From Chitinophaga varians (GTDB lineage Bacteria > Bacteroidota > Bacteroidia > Chitinophagales > Chitinophagaceae), in contig NZ_JABAIA010000002.1 in NCBI RefSeq assembly GCF_012641275.1, positions 1,984,001-2,048,000 on the forward strand: a stretch of 64,000 bases of DNA. Direction: 5' to 3'. Shown here in pieces: positions 8,665 to 18,898 of this stretch. A program made the position numbers and the translations under genes. How positions within the stretch are numbered: position 1 is the stretch's first letter; the number at the start of each line of letters is the position of its first letter. The notes beneath the pieces were generated by a model. The model was not told where the DNA came from and did no database searches. It was given only the letters and a program-made list of their open reading frames with translations.

Positions 8665-11600
8665 TTACTTATTGATTATCTCGATATAGACATCGAGGTC
8701 CGGTTGTTTTCGCAGGAAATGCGCCAACTCGTCATTCATCTCGATGTTTCTGTTGAAAGTATGCATTTTTACCTGCAGATTATCGTCTATATCTACCAGC
8801 TGCAGATGCAGTTGACTGTTACCGGGATAGCGGTTGATGTTTTCCACGAGGAAGTCTACCGTTTCGCGGTTCAGCAGTTTAGGGGAAGTGGCCAGGAACA
8901 CCTGTTTGGTATGTGTTTTCTTCACTTCCTGCAGCAGCTGGATGCTGCTTACCTTAAACTCGTATTCGTTGTCATTAAAGCGCTTGGATTTAAAGCCGCC
9001 GTTGATAAACAGGCAGAGGCCGGGTTTCAGGTAAGGTGCAAACCGGATGAAGTCCTCGCTCCACAGGGCAAATTCAAATTTGCCGCTGTAGTCTTCTATC
9101 GTCATAATGCCAAACTGCCGGTTGTTGCGGGAAATCCTTTCCTGGGCATTGGTGACATACACTGCGAGGCGGAAATTCCGTTCGCGGGAGCGGCCGCCGG
9201 AACTGCCGGGCGTGCTGATCTCTGCCTGGTACTCCACAAGCTCCTGCACGTTGTTCATATGGTAATGCTTCAGTTCAAAACGGTAATCATCCAGCGGATG
9301 GCCGGAGATATAGATACCGGTAATGTCCCGTTCGTTATTGAGCTTCATGATCAGCGGCCAGGGGTCGCAGTTGGGAATTTTGGGTGGTTCCACGTCCGGC
9401 ATGTCTTCAGCACCGAAGAGGCTGCCAAGGTTGGAAGAGCCTGCGGACACCTGTTGGCCGAATTTCACGATTTTATCAAGACCGTTCATGGGCTCGTTTT
9501 CCGGTTTGTGGAAATACTGTGCCCGGTGGAATTCGGGGAAGCAGTCGAAAGCGCCGGACATAATCAGGGCCTCGAGTGATTTTTTATTGACAGCACGTTG
9601 GTTCACACGTTTGATGAAGTCGAACACTGTTTTGAAAGGGCCGTCTTTTTTCCTTTCCTCGAGGAGGTTTTCCACGGCGGCTTCACCCACGCCTTTCAGG
9701 CCACCGAGGCCGAAACGGATCTGTCCTTTTTTGTTCACCGCGAAACCTTTCAGGGATTCGTTCACATCCGGCGGCAATACGTCGATGCCCATGCGTTTAC
9801 ATTCTTCCATGAAGAAGGTGATCTTCTCAATGTTGCTGGCGCAGTTCAGTACAGACGCCATGTATTCGGAAGGGTAGTGGGCTTTGAGGTAAGCGGTCTG
9901 GTAGGCGACGAAAGCGTAGCAGGTGGCGTGCGATTTATTGAACGCATAGGAGGCGAAGGCTTCCCAGTCGGTCCATACTTTTTCGCAGACTTTCAGGTCG
10001 TAGCCATGGGAGGCGCAACCTTCCATGAACTGGGCCTTCATCTTGTTCAGTACCGCGATTTGTTTTTTACCCATCGCTTTACGGAGAATGTCCGCGTCAC
10101 CACGGGAGAAGTTGGCCAGCTTCTGGCTGAGCAACATTACCTGTTCCTGGTATACGCAGATACCGTAGGTTTCCGCGAGGTGTTCCTCCATGTCCGGCAG
10201 GTCGAAAGTAACCGGCTCCAGTCCGTGTTTACGGCGGATGAAGGACGGGATGTACTCGAGCGGTCCCGGACGGTACAAGGCGTTCATCGCGATGAGGTCA
10301 TCGAAACGGTCCGGTTTCAGTTCGCGGAGGTATTTCTGCATGCCGGGCGACTCGAACTGGAACGTGGCGTTGGTTTCGCCTTTCTGGTACAGTTCATATG
10401 TCAGCGCGTCGTCCAGCGGAATATTGTCGATTTCAATTTCCACGCCATGGTTCATGCGGATCAGTTCCAGAGCGCCTTTGATGATGGTAAGGGTTTTCAG
10501 GCCCAAAAAGTCCATCTTGATTACGCCGGCAGATTCGATGATGCTGCCCTCGAACTGGGTAACGAGGAGGTCTGAGTCTTTGGCGGTGGATACGGGGATG
10601 AGGTCGTACAGGTCTTGCGGGGCAATGATGATACCAGCCGCGTGGATACCGGTGTTACGGACAGACCCTTCCAGTACGCAGGCTTCGCGGAGCACTTCGC
10701 CCTGCAGGTCTTCTCCTTTGATCAGTTCACGAAGGCGTTTTACGTTTTCAATGTCTTCGCCGGCGAGGCCTTCTTTATCTGCCAGGCTCTTGTCGCCTTC
10801 CAACGGGGCGTTGAAGATACGGTCCAGCTGTATGCCGGGTTTTTCCGGCACCAGTTTGGCCAGTGAGTTGGATTCCACCAGTGGCAGGTCCATTACACGG
10901 GCAACGTCCTTGATACTCATTTTGGCGGCCATGGTACCGTAGGTGATGATCTGCGCTACCTGGTTGCGGCCGTATTTCTGTACTACGTAGTCAATTACTT
11001 TCTGACGGCCTTCATCATCGAAGTCCGTATCAATATCGGGCATGCTCTTACGGTCCGGGTTGAGGAAACGTTCGAACAGGAGGTTGTATTTGATCGGGTC
11101 GATATTGGTGATGCCGATACAGTAGGCCACGGCTGAACCGGCGGCGGAACCACGGCCCGGGCCGATGAATACGCCAAGGTCACGTCCTGCTTTAATGAAG
11201 TCCGATACGATGAGGAAGTAACCGGCAAAACCCATGTTTTCGATTACCTGCAATTCAAAGTTGATACGTTCTTCAATGTCCGCGGTCATTTCCCGGTACC
11301 GGGTGCGGGCGCCTTCGTAGGTGAGGTGCCGCAGGTACTGGTCCTGCGTGAGGAACTCTTTCGGGATGGGAAAGTTGGGCAGCAGGATGTCGCGCTTCAG
11401 GTCCAGCAGCTGTACTTTGTCCACGATCTCGTTGGTGTTGTCTATTGCCTGTGGGAGGTCATGGAACAGCGCGGTCATTTCCTCCGTGGTCTTAAAATAG
11501 AACTGATCGTTATAGAATGCGAAGCGGGTGTTTTTAGGTGCCGCTTCGTCGTCAGAAAATTCTTTGTTGGTAGGCGTGCTTTTTTTCTCGCCGGTGTTGA

Positions 11601-12306
11601 TACAGAGCAGGATGTCGTGTGCGTTGGCATCTGCCTGGTCCACGTAGTGGGAATCGTTGGAGGCGATGATTTTCACATTGTATTTGGCGGCGTATTTCAG
11701 CAGCACATGGTTGACCTGGTCTTGCTCAGGGATGCCATGGCGCTGCATTTCCACATAAAAATCGTCACCGAAGATATCGAGCCACCATTTAAATTCCTTT
11801 TCGCCTTCTTCTTCTCCTTTGCGCAGGATGGTTTTAGGCACGGAGGCGCCGAGGCAGCAGGTAGTGGCGATCAGGCCTTTGTGGTATTGTAATATCAGCT
11901 CTTTGTCGATACGCGGATATTTGCCATAAAGGCCTTCCATATAACCAAGAGAACAGAGTTTGATCAGGTTACGGTATCCTTCGTCGTCTTTGGCCAGTAA
12001 CACCTGATGGTAACGGATATCTTTCTCTTCGCGTGTGAAGGCGCGTTTGTGGCGGTTTTCCACGAGATAGAACTCACACCCCACGATGGGTTTTACTTTG
12101 AGTCTTTTATCCTTTGGATCACCGGGATTGAGTTTGTTGTTATACGCTTCTGCCACAAACTGGAAGGCACCAAACATATTTCCATGGTCCGTGATGGCCA
12201 GTGCCGGCTGATTGGAGGCCATGGCTTTTTTGTACAGTGATTTGATATCGGCTGCACCATCCAGTAAGGAAAATTGCGTGTGTACGTGTAAGTGGGAAAA
12301 GATCAT
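8665..12306 (-). CDS. dnaE: DNA polymerase III subunit alpha
   Basis: This 1213-residue replicative polymerase has an N-terminal PHP domain (HLHVHTQFSLLDG from residue 5), the palm with GPGRGSAAGS (382-391) and the catalytic acidic motif PDIDTDFD (423-430), thumb and fingers, a helix-hairpin-helix region, and a C-terminal OB-fold/tau-binding region. Length and motif order fit DnaE type 1, the chromosomal polymerase. It starts at ATG 12306, 24 bp from a TAnnTTTG box on the same strand (12331-12338). Confidence 0.96.
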   Translation of the reverse strand: MIFSHLHVHTQFSLLDGAADIKSLYKKAMASNQPALAITDHGNMFGAFQFVAEAYNNKLNPGDPKDKRLKVKPIVGCEFYLVENRHKRAFTREEKDIRYHQVLLAKDDEGYRNLIKLCSLGYMEGLYGKYPRIDKELILQYHKGLIATTCCLGASVPKTILRKGEEEGEKEFKWWLDIFGDDFYVEMQRHGIPEQDQVNHVLLKYAAKYNVKIIASNDSHYVDQADANAHDILLCINTGEKKSTPTNKEFSDDEAAPKNTRFAFYNDQFYFKTTEEMTALFHDLPQAIDNTNEIVDKVQLLDLKRDILLPNFPIPKEFLTQDQYLRHLTYEGARTRYREMTADIEERINFELQVIENMGFAGYFLIVSDFIKAGRDLGVFIGPGRGSAAGSAVAYCIGITNIDPIKYNLLFERFLNPDRKSMPDIDTDFDDEGRQKVIDYVVQKYGRNQVAQIITYGTMAAKMSIKDVARVMDLPLVESNSLAKLVPEKPGIQLDRIFNAPLEGDKSLADKEGLAGEDIENVKRLRELIKGEDLQGEVLREACVLEGSVRNTGIHAAGIIIAPQDLYDLIPVSTAKDSDLLVTQFEGSIIESAGVIKMDFLGLKTLTIIKGALELIRMNHGVEIEIDNIPLDDALTYELYQKGETNATFQFESPGMQKYLRELKPDRFDDLIAMNALYRPGPLEYIPSFIRRKHGLEPVTFDLPDMEEHLAETYGICVYQEQVMLLSQKLANFSRGDADILRKAMGKKQIAVLNKMKAQFMEGCASHGYDLKVCEKVWTDWEAFASYAFNKSHATCYAFVAYQTAYLKAHYPSEYMASVLNCASNIEKITFFMEECKRMGIDVLPPDVNESLKGFAVNKKGQIRFGLGGLKGVGEAAVENLLEERKKDGPFKTVFDFIKRVNQRAVNKKSLEALIMSGAFDCFPEFHRAQYFHKPENEPMNGLDKIVKFGQQVSAGSSNLGSLFGAEDMPDVEPPKIPNCDPWPLIMKLNNERDITGIYISGHPLDDYRFELKHYHMNNVQELVEYQAEISTPGSSGGRSRERNFRLAVYVTNAQERISRNNRQFGIMTIEDYSGKFEFALWSEDFIRFAPYLKPGLCLFINGGFKSKRFNDNEYEFKVSSIQLLQEVKKTHTKQVFLATSPKLLNRETVDFLVENINRYPGNSQLHLQLVDIDDNLQVKMHTFNRNIEMNDELAHFLRKQPDLDVYIEIINK

Positions 12307-12330
12307 CTGCTAAGCTGTTTCGTCAGGCGT

Positions 12331-12338
12331 CAAAAGTA
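12331..12338 (-). promoter_or_regulatory. Candidate -7 box of dnaE
   Basis: The minus strand reads TACTTTTG, a match to the Bacteroidota TAnnTTTG box, 24 bp before the dnaE ATG. A well-spaced -33 TTG is not evident, so the call is moderate. Confidence 0.45.
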
Positions 12339-12430
12339 CGATAGAATTTGGTTCAATAAAAATCCATTATTTGCGTTCATAATTAGTCATAAATCAATAT
12401 TTTAGCGCAAAATTTTTTTAACCAGACACT

Positions 12431-13102
12431 ATGATGAGTATTAAGGGACATTTATGGATGAAATTATCGGTTTGTGCAATGGCATTAGGTTCCTGTTCTA
12501 CCATCAAAAAAAGTACCGTGAAACATGGCAACACGCCGACCGTGTCTGAATCCCGCCGCATTACCTTCCTGGACCATATCAATACGCCGGGGCGCACGCA
12601 CGGCTCTTCTTCCTATAACAACAACAAAAATGTGAGCATCGGTAAAAATGTTACCTATGCCAGCGCCAACCTGGAAAATGCCCAGAGCTGGCAGTTTAAA
12701 TATGCGCAGTTGCTGGACGTGCCGGTGGAGAACGTATTAAACTACAATCTATATAACTTTATTGAAGAATGGTGGGGCACGCCTTACCGGCTGGGTGGTA
12801 AAACCCGCGACGGTATTGATTGCTCCGGCTTTGTGAATACGCTGATGAGCGCCGTGTTCCAGTATGCGCTGACGGGTAATTCCGTGGAGCTGTACAGTAA
12901 GGTAAGACAACACTTAAAAGAGCGTGACCTCCGGGAAGGTGATCTGGTCTTCTTCAAGATCCACCACAAACGTATCTCTCATGTAGGCATCTACCTCGAC
13001 AATGATAAATTTGTGCATGCGTCCACCAGCAACGGCGTGATGATCAGTGATCTGAACGAGCCTTACTGGAAGCGGTATTTCGCCGGTGGCGGCAGGCTTT
13101 AG
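12431..13102 (+). CDS. NlpC/P60 (C40) peptidase lipoprotein
   Basis: The 223-residue protein is a predicted lipoprotein with lipobox LGSC (Cys22). Its C-terminal half is an NlpC/P60 cysteine peptidase that cuts peptidoglycan stem peptides. The catalytic Cys131 is in DGIDCSGF, His184 in ISHVGIY, and the third polar residue is His196 in FVHAS. A Ser/Asn-rich linker separates the lipid anchor from the catalytic domain. The last 4 bp overlap the convergent flippase gene. Confidence 0.9.
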   Translation: MMSIKGHLWMKLSVCAMALGSCSTIKKSTVKHGNTPTVSESRRITFLDHINTPGRTHGSSSYNNNKNVSIGKNVTYASANLENAQSWQFKYAQLLDVPVENVLNYNLYNFIEEWWGTPYRLGGKTRDGIDCSGFVNTLMSAVFQYALTGNSVELYSKVRQHLKERDLREGDLVFFKIHHKRISHVGIYLDNDKFVHASTSNGVMISDLNEPYWKRYFAGGGRL

Positions 13103-14589
13103 TAGCGAAGTCCTATCTTTCCTTTTACTATTTCCCAGGCATTGTTGACATCTTCCGACAAGCGGGTGTTGATCACCGCAACACCGAACAGGCCCATGAA
13201 AAGGACTGAGCGGACGATGGTGTCTACATACATGTTGAACATGAAGGGGAGCTGCTGCACCAGCAATACGCCTCCAATGCCTAACAGCAGCGCATACAGG
13301 GTTTTGAGGCTTAAGGGCTGCATACCAAACCGTATCCAGATAAAAAGGTAACGCGCGAGGTTGAAGATCGCTACGGTGACAAGGTCCGCGTAAGCCGCGC
13401 CCACCGTGCCAATGCGTCTTTGGAGGTACAGGTTGCAGAAAAAGGAAATAAACACCACGACAATGGAGCTGACAAAATCAAAGCGCCAGTAGTTGGAAGT
13501 TTGAATGATCTGGTTGTTGATGCCTGTCACTAAATCGATCATTTTGGCGAGCCCGAGAATAAAGATGATCTGAACGATCAGGTGCCATCCGGGACCCAGG
13601 TACAATACCAGGTTATTGACAGAGAGCCATATGGCCCCGAAAATGCCGACGCCGGCTATAGACAGGGTGATAGAGCTTTTGGTGTACAGCTCCTGTATTT
13701 TGGCCATGTCCCTGTTTTTCCAGGCGGTGGCCAGAATGGGCGTAGTGATAGCGTACATGCTGCGTTGCGGCACCTCCATAAAGCTGATCACGAATGTGGC
13801 ATAGGAGAAAAGGCCCGCATTTTCCAGTCCGCTGATGCTGGAGATAATGAGGATATCGTTGGTTTTCCGCAGCAGGGTGAACACATTGGAAGAAAACACA
13901 TAGCTGCTGAAGATAAACATACGTTTGCCCAACCGGCGGGTAACATTGCTGATACCGCCACCACTGAATTTCAGTTGACCGGTACGCCATAATATGACTA
14001 ACAGCGCGATAGCGGCAACAGCATAAGGCAGGCTGAATACATTGATATATTGCGCAAAGCTGATATGGGCAAAAGCAAAGACCAGCAGCATCACGGTGGA
14101 GATAATACGGATACCGCCTTCCTTCAGAAAGTTGGACGCCACCGTTTTGTGCAGGCCCCAGGCAAAGCCTTCAAGCATGTTAAAGGCCAGTATAAAGAAG
14201 GTGAGGGGATAGATCGCGGAAAAATAAGTGATGAAGAGCGGGGAATTGCCGCTGAACTTGCGGATAATCAGTCCTTTGAATATAACAGAGAACGCCACAA
14301 ACAACATAAACCCTATCAGGGACACGATGAGGGTGAGTTTGGGCAGGTCGTTTTTCTCCGGTTTGAGATAGTCGTGATAAAAGGGGAAGAACTTATTTAT
14401 CACCGGAACGGCGCCAAGGGAGGCCACCGTGGCCAGTAAGGTGCTGACGTCGATCAGTACGCGGGTAAGGCCGATTTCTTCTTTGGAGAAGATCTTCGGC
14501 ATCAGCATGATCAGATTAACGGCGCCGAAGGCAAACCCTATGTAGATGAATATGGATGAATAAAAGCTCTGTTTTCGGATGATCCCCAT
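13099..14589 (-). CDS. Polysaccharide flippase (Wzx/MATE-like oligosaccharide exporter)
   Basis: This integral membrane protein of about 496 residues has some 12-14 hydrophobic segments throughout and matches the polysaccharide biosynthesis (Wzx-type) exporter family, which flips lipid-linked sugar units across the inner membrane. The frame stays open to 14691, but the ATG at 14589 (MGIIRKQS) is the likely start. It has an upstream AGG-containing stretch and leads straight into the first membrane helix, while the extra 34 residues look non-native. It is divergent from the glycosyltransferase cluster that begins at 14778 and probably exports its product. Confidence 0.85.
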   Translation of the reverse strand: MGIIRKQSFYSSIFIYIGFAFGAVNLIMLMPKIFSKEEIGLTRVLIDVSTLLATVASLGAVPVINKFFPFYHDYLKPEKNDLPKLTLIVSLIGFMLFVAFSVIFKGLIIRKFSGNSPLFITYFSAIYPLTFFILAFNMLEGFAWGLHKTVASNFLKEGGIRIISTVMLLVFAFAHISFAQYINVFSLPYAVAAIALLVILWRTGQLKFSGGGISNVTRRLGKRMFIFSSYVFSSNVFTLLRKTNDILIISSISGLENAGLFSYATFVISFMEVPQRSMYAITTPILATAWKNRDMAKIQELYTKSSITLSIAGVGIFGAIWLSVNNLVLYLGPGWHLIVQIIFILGLAKMIDLVTGINNQIIQTSNYWRFDFVSSIVVVFISFFCNLYLQRRIGTVGAAYADLVTVAIFNLARYLFIWIRFGMQPLSLKTLYALLLGIGGVLLVQQLPFMFNMYVDTIVRSVLFMGLFGVAVINTRLSEDVNNAWEIVKGKIGLRY

Positions 14590-14777
14590 TACCTGTTTTA
14601 TGAAGCGCAAATATAGAAAGAATCTTCCAGCGGGGGTGGTTTGTATTAGGAATTGTGTATGAAAGAACAACAAGTAAGTAATTTTTTTCATGGTTTTTGC
14701 AGTTCTCCCAATAATGAATTTATTTTGTAAGGTACTAATAGTGCCGGCCTTGTCGGCAGTATTATAATCAATAGCGT

Positions 14778-15686
14778 ATGTCTACATTAGCACCGATTAT
14801 TTTTTTCGCATTTAAGCGGCCGGAGATCACCAGGAAAGCCCTGGAGAGCCTGGCGCTCAATCCGGAAGCGGCGGAGAGTGAGTTGTATGTTTTTGCGGAT
14901 GGGCCGAAAGAAGGAGCTACTGCAGAAACGTTGCAGCAGATTGCCGCCACCCGGGAGGTGATCCGCAGCCGTAAGTGGTGTGGCACGGTACATATTGCCG
15001 AGCGGGTACAGAACTACGGCCTCGCCAAATCGGTGATCACCGGCGTAACGGAAGTCATTGAAAAACACGGTAAAGCTATCATCGTGGAAGATGACCTGGT
15101 ACTGTCGCCTTATTTCCTCCGGTATATGAACGAGGGGCTGGACCTGTATGAAGACGACCCGCAGGTAGCTTCTATCCACGGATACCTTTATCCGTTGCTG
15201 GAGAAAATGCCGGAAACATTTTTTATCCGCGGGGCCGATTGCTGGGGATGGGCCACCTGGGCCCGCGCCTGGAAACAGTTTGAGCCCGACGGACAGAAAC
15301 TGTATGATGCCATCCGCCTGAAAGGAGAGGGCAGGACATTTAACTTTAATAACACCTACGATTATATGAAAATGCTGCGCAAGCAGATCAGCGGCCAGAA
15401 CGACTCCTGGGCTATCCGCTGGAATGCTTCCGCATTTCTGAAGAATATGCTGACTTTATATCCGTCCCGTTCCCTGGTGCAGAACATCGGAGGTGATGAA
15501 TCTGCCACACATATGGATGAGGCGGATACTGAGAAGTACGAAGTGGTGATGTCACCTACACCGATACAATTGCAGAAATTGCCGCTGGAGGCCAGTGTGC
15601 AGGGAACGGCAGCCTTTGAGGACTATTTCAGGTCCACCAAACTGGGCCTGGTCCAGAAGATCAAACGATTTATCAAAAAAAGATAA
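14778..15686 (+). CDS. GT-A glycosyltransferase
   Basis: This 302-residue predicted cytoplasmic glycosyltransferase begins with a nucleotide-binding strand (PIIFFAFKRP) followed by FADGP. The acidic motif VEDDLVLSP (about residues 98-106) is the likely DxD-equivalent metal site. GWATWARAW and NDSWAIRW are typical of this sugar-transferase family in Bacteroidota. It is the first gene of a six-gene plus-strand cluster with short spacings. Donor and acceptor sugars are not identifiable. Confidence 0.82.
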   Translation: MSTLAPIIFFAFKRPEITRKALESLALNPEAAESELYVFADGPKEGATAETLQQIAATREVIRSRKWCGTVHIAERVQNYGLAKSVITGVTEVIEKHGKAIIVEDDLVLSPYFLRYMNEGLDLYEDDPQVASIHGYLYPLLEKMPETFFIRGADCWGWATWARAWKQFEPDGQKLYDAIRLKGEGRTFNFNNTYDYMKMLRKQISGQNDSWAIRWNASAFLKNMLTLYPSRSLVQNIGGDESATHMDEADTEKYEVVMSPTPIQLQKLPLEASVQGTAAFEDYFRSTKLGLVQKIKRFIKKR

Positions 15687-15717
15687 GAATGCCGGGCATT
15701 TAAGGAGGTGAGCGGAT

Positions 15718-16404
15718 ATGTGGCCGGCTGCCGGCATCAACGATCAAAACACCATATTCATGCGCAATGACAACCGGAATTATGACTATTCGGGGATTCC
15801 AGTCAACAGAAGACCAGAATACAGTAAAATTATCAGTTTACTGGACAAGGGAAACAAAGTATTGGACCTGGGCTGCGGCAATGGGTTGCTGATCGAAGCC
15901 ATGCAACAGGAGGCACAATGCAGCTGTAAGGGCATGGAACTTTCCGGGTCAGGTGTGGAGATATGCCGGCAGAAAGGACTGGACGTGATAGTGGGGCGCA
16001 TTGATGAAACATTGCCCTATGAAGACAACGAATTTGATGTGGCAGTATGCAACGTGACCATCCAGATGGTGATGTACCCGGAGAAGTTATTGGCAGAGAT
16101 GAAAAGGGTTTCCCGCCGTCAGATCGTCTCATTTCCTAACTTTGCCTACTTTATGAACCGCCTGGACATGCTGGTCAACGGCAGAATGCCTACCCGGATG
16201 CTGTTTGGCTACCGCTGGTATAATACCGGGCATATCCATCAGCTGTCTGTTCGCGATTTTTATGAGCTGCTGCAGGCAGTAGGCGGACTGCATGTGAAAA
16301 GGAAGTTGTACGTGTCGGCCGGCTTTAAGCTGATCGATGCGCTTGGAGGGCTGTTTCCCGGGTGGTTTCGCAAAACCATTATCCTGGAAACGGAGAAGGA
16401 ATAA
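15718..16404 (+). CDS. MetW-like class I SAM methyltransferase
   Basis: The 228-residue Rossmann methyltransferase has the SAM-binding loop VLDLGCGNG (about residues 42-50). Its second half closely follows the MetW family pattern: IVSFPNF, GRMPTRMLFGYRWY, then NTGHIHQLSVRDF. In this setting it probably modifies a sugar or glycolipid rather than acting in methionine synthesis. ATG 15718 is preceded by a strong AAGGAGG at 8-bp spacing. ATG 15760 is an alternative start that better fits the domain edge. Confidence 0.85.
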   Translation: MWPAAGINDQNTIFMRNDNRNYDYSGIPVNRRPEYSKIISLLDKGNKVLDLGCGNGLLIEAMQQEAQCSCKGMELSGSGVEICRQKGLDVIVGRIDETLPYEDNEFDVAVCNVTIQMVMYPEKLLAEMKRVSRRQIVSFPNFAYFMNRLDMLVNGRMPTRMLFGYRWYNTGHIHQLSVRDFYELLQAVGGLHVKRKLYVSAGFKLIDALGGLFPGWFRKTIILETEKE

Positions 16405-16413
16405 AACCTGATT

Positions 16414-17415
16414 ATGAACGAAAGAGATACTACATTATACTATTGTACGCTGTTTGACAGTAATTATTTGTCCCGTGGGCTGGCCATGTACACTTCGCTG
16501 GCGGCGGTATGTTCCGATTTCCACCTGTACGTTTTTGCTTTTGACGACAAATGTCTGTCTGTATTGCGGAAGATGGCGCTGCCGCACCTGACAGTGATCT
16601 CCCTGGCGGAATTTGAAGACCCGGAGCTGCTGAAGGTGAAGCCAGGCCGCAATCGCGCGGAATACTGCTGGACCTGTAGCTCTTCCACGATTTTATATTG
16701 TATTCAACAGTTTCAGTTGCCGCATTGTACCTATATCGATGCGGACCTGCTTTTTTATAACGATCCTCATGTGCTGATGGAGGAGATGGGCAACCATTCC
16801 GTGATGATCACCGAGCATCGTTATACGCCGCAGTACGATAAAAGTAAACTGAGCGGCAAGTATTGCGTGCAGTACATCACTTTCCGCAACAACCGCTGGG
16901 GCATGGAAGCATTACAGTGGTGGCGCAACGCCTGCCTCGACTGGTGCTACGACCGTCATGAAGACGGTAAGTTTGGCGATCAGAAGTACCTGGACGACTG
17001 GCCTTCCCGTTTCCTGAACGTATGGGTGATGGAAAACCTGGGCGGCGGTCTTGCCCTCTGGAATATCCAGCAGTACGACGTCTTTAAAAACGGTGACAGG
17101 CTACGTTGCCGTGAAATCAGCACCGGTAAGGAATTTGACCCGATATTTTACCATTTCCATTACCTGAAGTATTTTACCGATAATACCATAGAACTGGGCA
17201 GGCGTATTATCACGCCGGCCGTAAAAAAGTTGTTCTATGAACCATATATCCTGGAACTGGAGGCATGCAAGCGGAGAATACAGGCGGTAGACCCGTCATT
17301 TGATCCGCATGGCGCGAGGCCCCGGCCATCAGGCCTGAAAGCTACGTTGGTCACCATCTGGCGTAAACTGAGAAATGTTTATCATATATATCCCCTGAAG
17401 GAATCCGGGATTTAA
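16414..17415 (+). CDS. Glycosyltransferase, nucleotide-diphospho-sugar type
   Basis: The 333-residue protein has the GT-A topology of small sugar transferases. It starts with YYCTLFDSNYLSRGLAMY, and a DxD metal site (YIDADLLFYN) lies at about residues 108-117. GDQKYLDDWP and a late FYHFHYLK are also present; such features occur in Bacteroidota LPS/EPS transferases related to family GT8. It lies 9 bp after the methyltransferase gene and 9 bp before the fdtA-like gene, consistent with one operon. Confidence 0.8.
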   Translation: MNERDTTLYYCTLFDSNYLSRGLAMYTSLAAVCSDFHLYVFAFDDKCLSVLRKMALPHLTVISLAEFEDPELLKVKPGRNRAEYCWTCSSSTILYCIQQFQLPHCTYIDADLLFYNDPHVLMEEMGNHSVMITEHRYTPQYDKSKLSGKYCVQYITFRNNRWGMEALQWWRNACLDWCYDRHEDGKFGDQKYLDDWPSRFLNVWVMENLGGGLALWNIQQYDVFKNGDRLRCREISTGKEFDPIFYHFHYLKYFTDNTIELGRRIITPAVKKLFYEPYILELEACKRRIQAVDPSFDPHGARPRPSGLKATLVTIWRKLRNVYHIYPLKESGI

Positions 17416-17424
17416 ATACAACGT

Positions 17425-17796
17425 ATGGCACATATCATCAATCTGACGACACACAGTGATAAACGGGGGAACCTTACCGTCATAGAAAAACAGATCCCTT
17501 TCGATATCAAAAGGATCTTTTATATCTATGGCGTGGATGATTCCGTAAGAGGCGGCCACCGGCATCACCGTACCATACAGGCCGCCATCTGCGTGCATGG
17601 CAGCTGTATTGTGTCCAACAACAATGGCAAAGGAGAGCAGACCGACTTCGTGCTGGACCATCCCAACAAATGCCTGATACTGGAACCGGAAGACTGGCAT
17701 ACCATGCACCACTTTACGCCCGACGCGGTATTGCTGGTGATGGCGTCTACTCCTTTTGACCCGGCGGATTATATTTACGAACCTTACGACAATTGA
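17425..17796 (+). CDS. FdtA/QdtA-type sugar 3,4-ketoisomerase (WxcM-like cupin)
   Basis: The 123-residue single cupin has the family pattern RGNLTVIE, RIFYIYGV, RGGHRHHRT and WHTMHHF. The histidine cluster includes the residues used for isomerisation in FdtA. These enzymes convert dTDP-4-keto-6-deoxyglucose to the 3-keto isomer, the step before transamination to dTDP-Fuc3N or dTDP-Qui3N. The aminotransferase gene follows after 6 bp, the classic fdtA-fdtB order. Galacto or gluco product cannot be told from sequence alone. Confidence 0.87.
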   Translation: MAHIINLTTHSDKRGNLTVIEKQIPFDIKRIFYIYGVDDSVRGGHRHHRTIQAAICVHGSCIVSNNNGKGEQTDFVLDHPNKCLILEPEDWHTMHHFTPDAVLLVMASTPFDPADYIYEPYDN

Positions 17797-17802
17797 CAGG
17801 TT

Positions 17803-18888
17803 ATGATCGATTATGAGAACCTCGGCTTACTGAACAAGCCTTTCTTTGATGAATTCAGGGCGGCTTTCAATGATACTTTGGAAAGCGGCTGGTATATACT
17901 GGGCAATAAAGTAAAGGAATTTGAAACCGATTACGCCGCTTATCACGGTGTAAAACACTGCCTCGGGCTGGCCAACGGCCTCGATGCGCTGATCCTGAGT
18001 CTGCGCGCCTTCAACTTCACCCCAGGCGATGAAGTGATCGTGCCTTCCAATACGTATATCGCTACTATCCTGTCTATCGCGCAGTGCGGCCTGAAACCCG
18101 TGCTGGTGGAACCGGACATCAATACCTACAATATTGACCCGGAAAAAATTCCGGCAGCGATCACGCCCCGTACCCGTGCCATCATGGTGGTACATCTGTA
18201 TGGTAAAAGCTGTGAGATGGACAAGATCATGGCCATCAAGGAAAAACATAACCTGGTGCTGATAGAAGATTGCGCCCAGTCACATGCCGCCTCTTTCAAA
18301 GGGCAGCTGACCGGTACTTTCGGGGAATTCGGCGCATTCAGTTTTTATCCGACCAAAAATCTCGGCGCCCTTGGCGACGCTGGCGCAGTGCTTTGCAATG
18401 ACGATGAACTGGCCACCGCTATCCGCCGGCTACGCAACTATGGCTCCGATGTTAAATACTACAATGAAGTGGTAGGCTACAACTCCCGCCTGGATGAAGT
18501 GCAGGCTGCTTTTCTGAGCGTGAAGTTCAAATATCTCGCACAGATCACCGAACATAAAAGAAAACTGGCCGATGTTTATCACCAGGGGCTGAAAAACGAT
18601 TTTATCAAACCAGTGGTACACCCTGACTATTTTGATGTGTACCATATCTACAATATCCGTCACGAGCGCCGCGATGAACTGAAACAGTTCCTGCTGGACA
18701 ATGGTGTAAAAACAGATATCCACTACCCGTTGCCGCCGCACCGGCAGAAAGCGATGAAAGGCATTATTGAAGGTGATTCGTACCCGATCTCCGAAGAGAT
18801 ACACCGTACTACCCTCAGTCTGCCATGTTCCTACTGCCATACCACCGCAGATATAGAAAAGGTAGTGGAAGTGATCAATAAATTTTAA
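17803..18888 (+). CDS. DegT/DnrJ/EryC1-family sugar aminotransferase (FdtB/QdtB-type)
   Basis: The 361-residue PLP-dependent aminotransferase of the DegT family has the PLP-binding ED at about 155 ([11 protein letters not shown]) and the internal aldimine lysine in [12 protein letters not shown]. With the preceding cupin ketoisomerase it should place an amino group at C3 of a dTDP-3-keto-6-deoxyhexose. No N-acetyltransferase (FdtC) or RmlA/RmlB lies in the window, so those steps must be encoded elsewhere or acetylation may not occur. Confidence 0.9.
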   Translation: MIDYENLGLLNKPFFDEFRAAFNDTLESGWYILGNKVKEFETDYAAYHGVKHCLGLANGLDALILSLRAFNFTPGDEVIVPSNTYIATILSIAQCGLKPVLVEPDINTYNIDPEKIPAAITPRTRAIMVVHLYGKSCEMDKIMAIKEKHNLVLIEDCAQSHAASFKGQLTGTFGEFGAFSFYPTKNLGALGDAGAVLCNDDELATAIRRLRNYGSDVKYYNEVVGYNSRLDEVQAAFLSVKFKYLAQITEHKRKLADVYHQGLKNDFIKPVVHPDYFDVYHIYNIRHERRDELKQFLLDNGVKTDIHYPLPPHRQKAMKGIIEGDSYPISEEIHRTTLSLPCSYCHTTADIEKVVEVINKF

Positions 18889-18898
18889 AGCTATAACT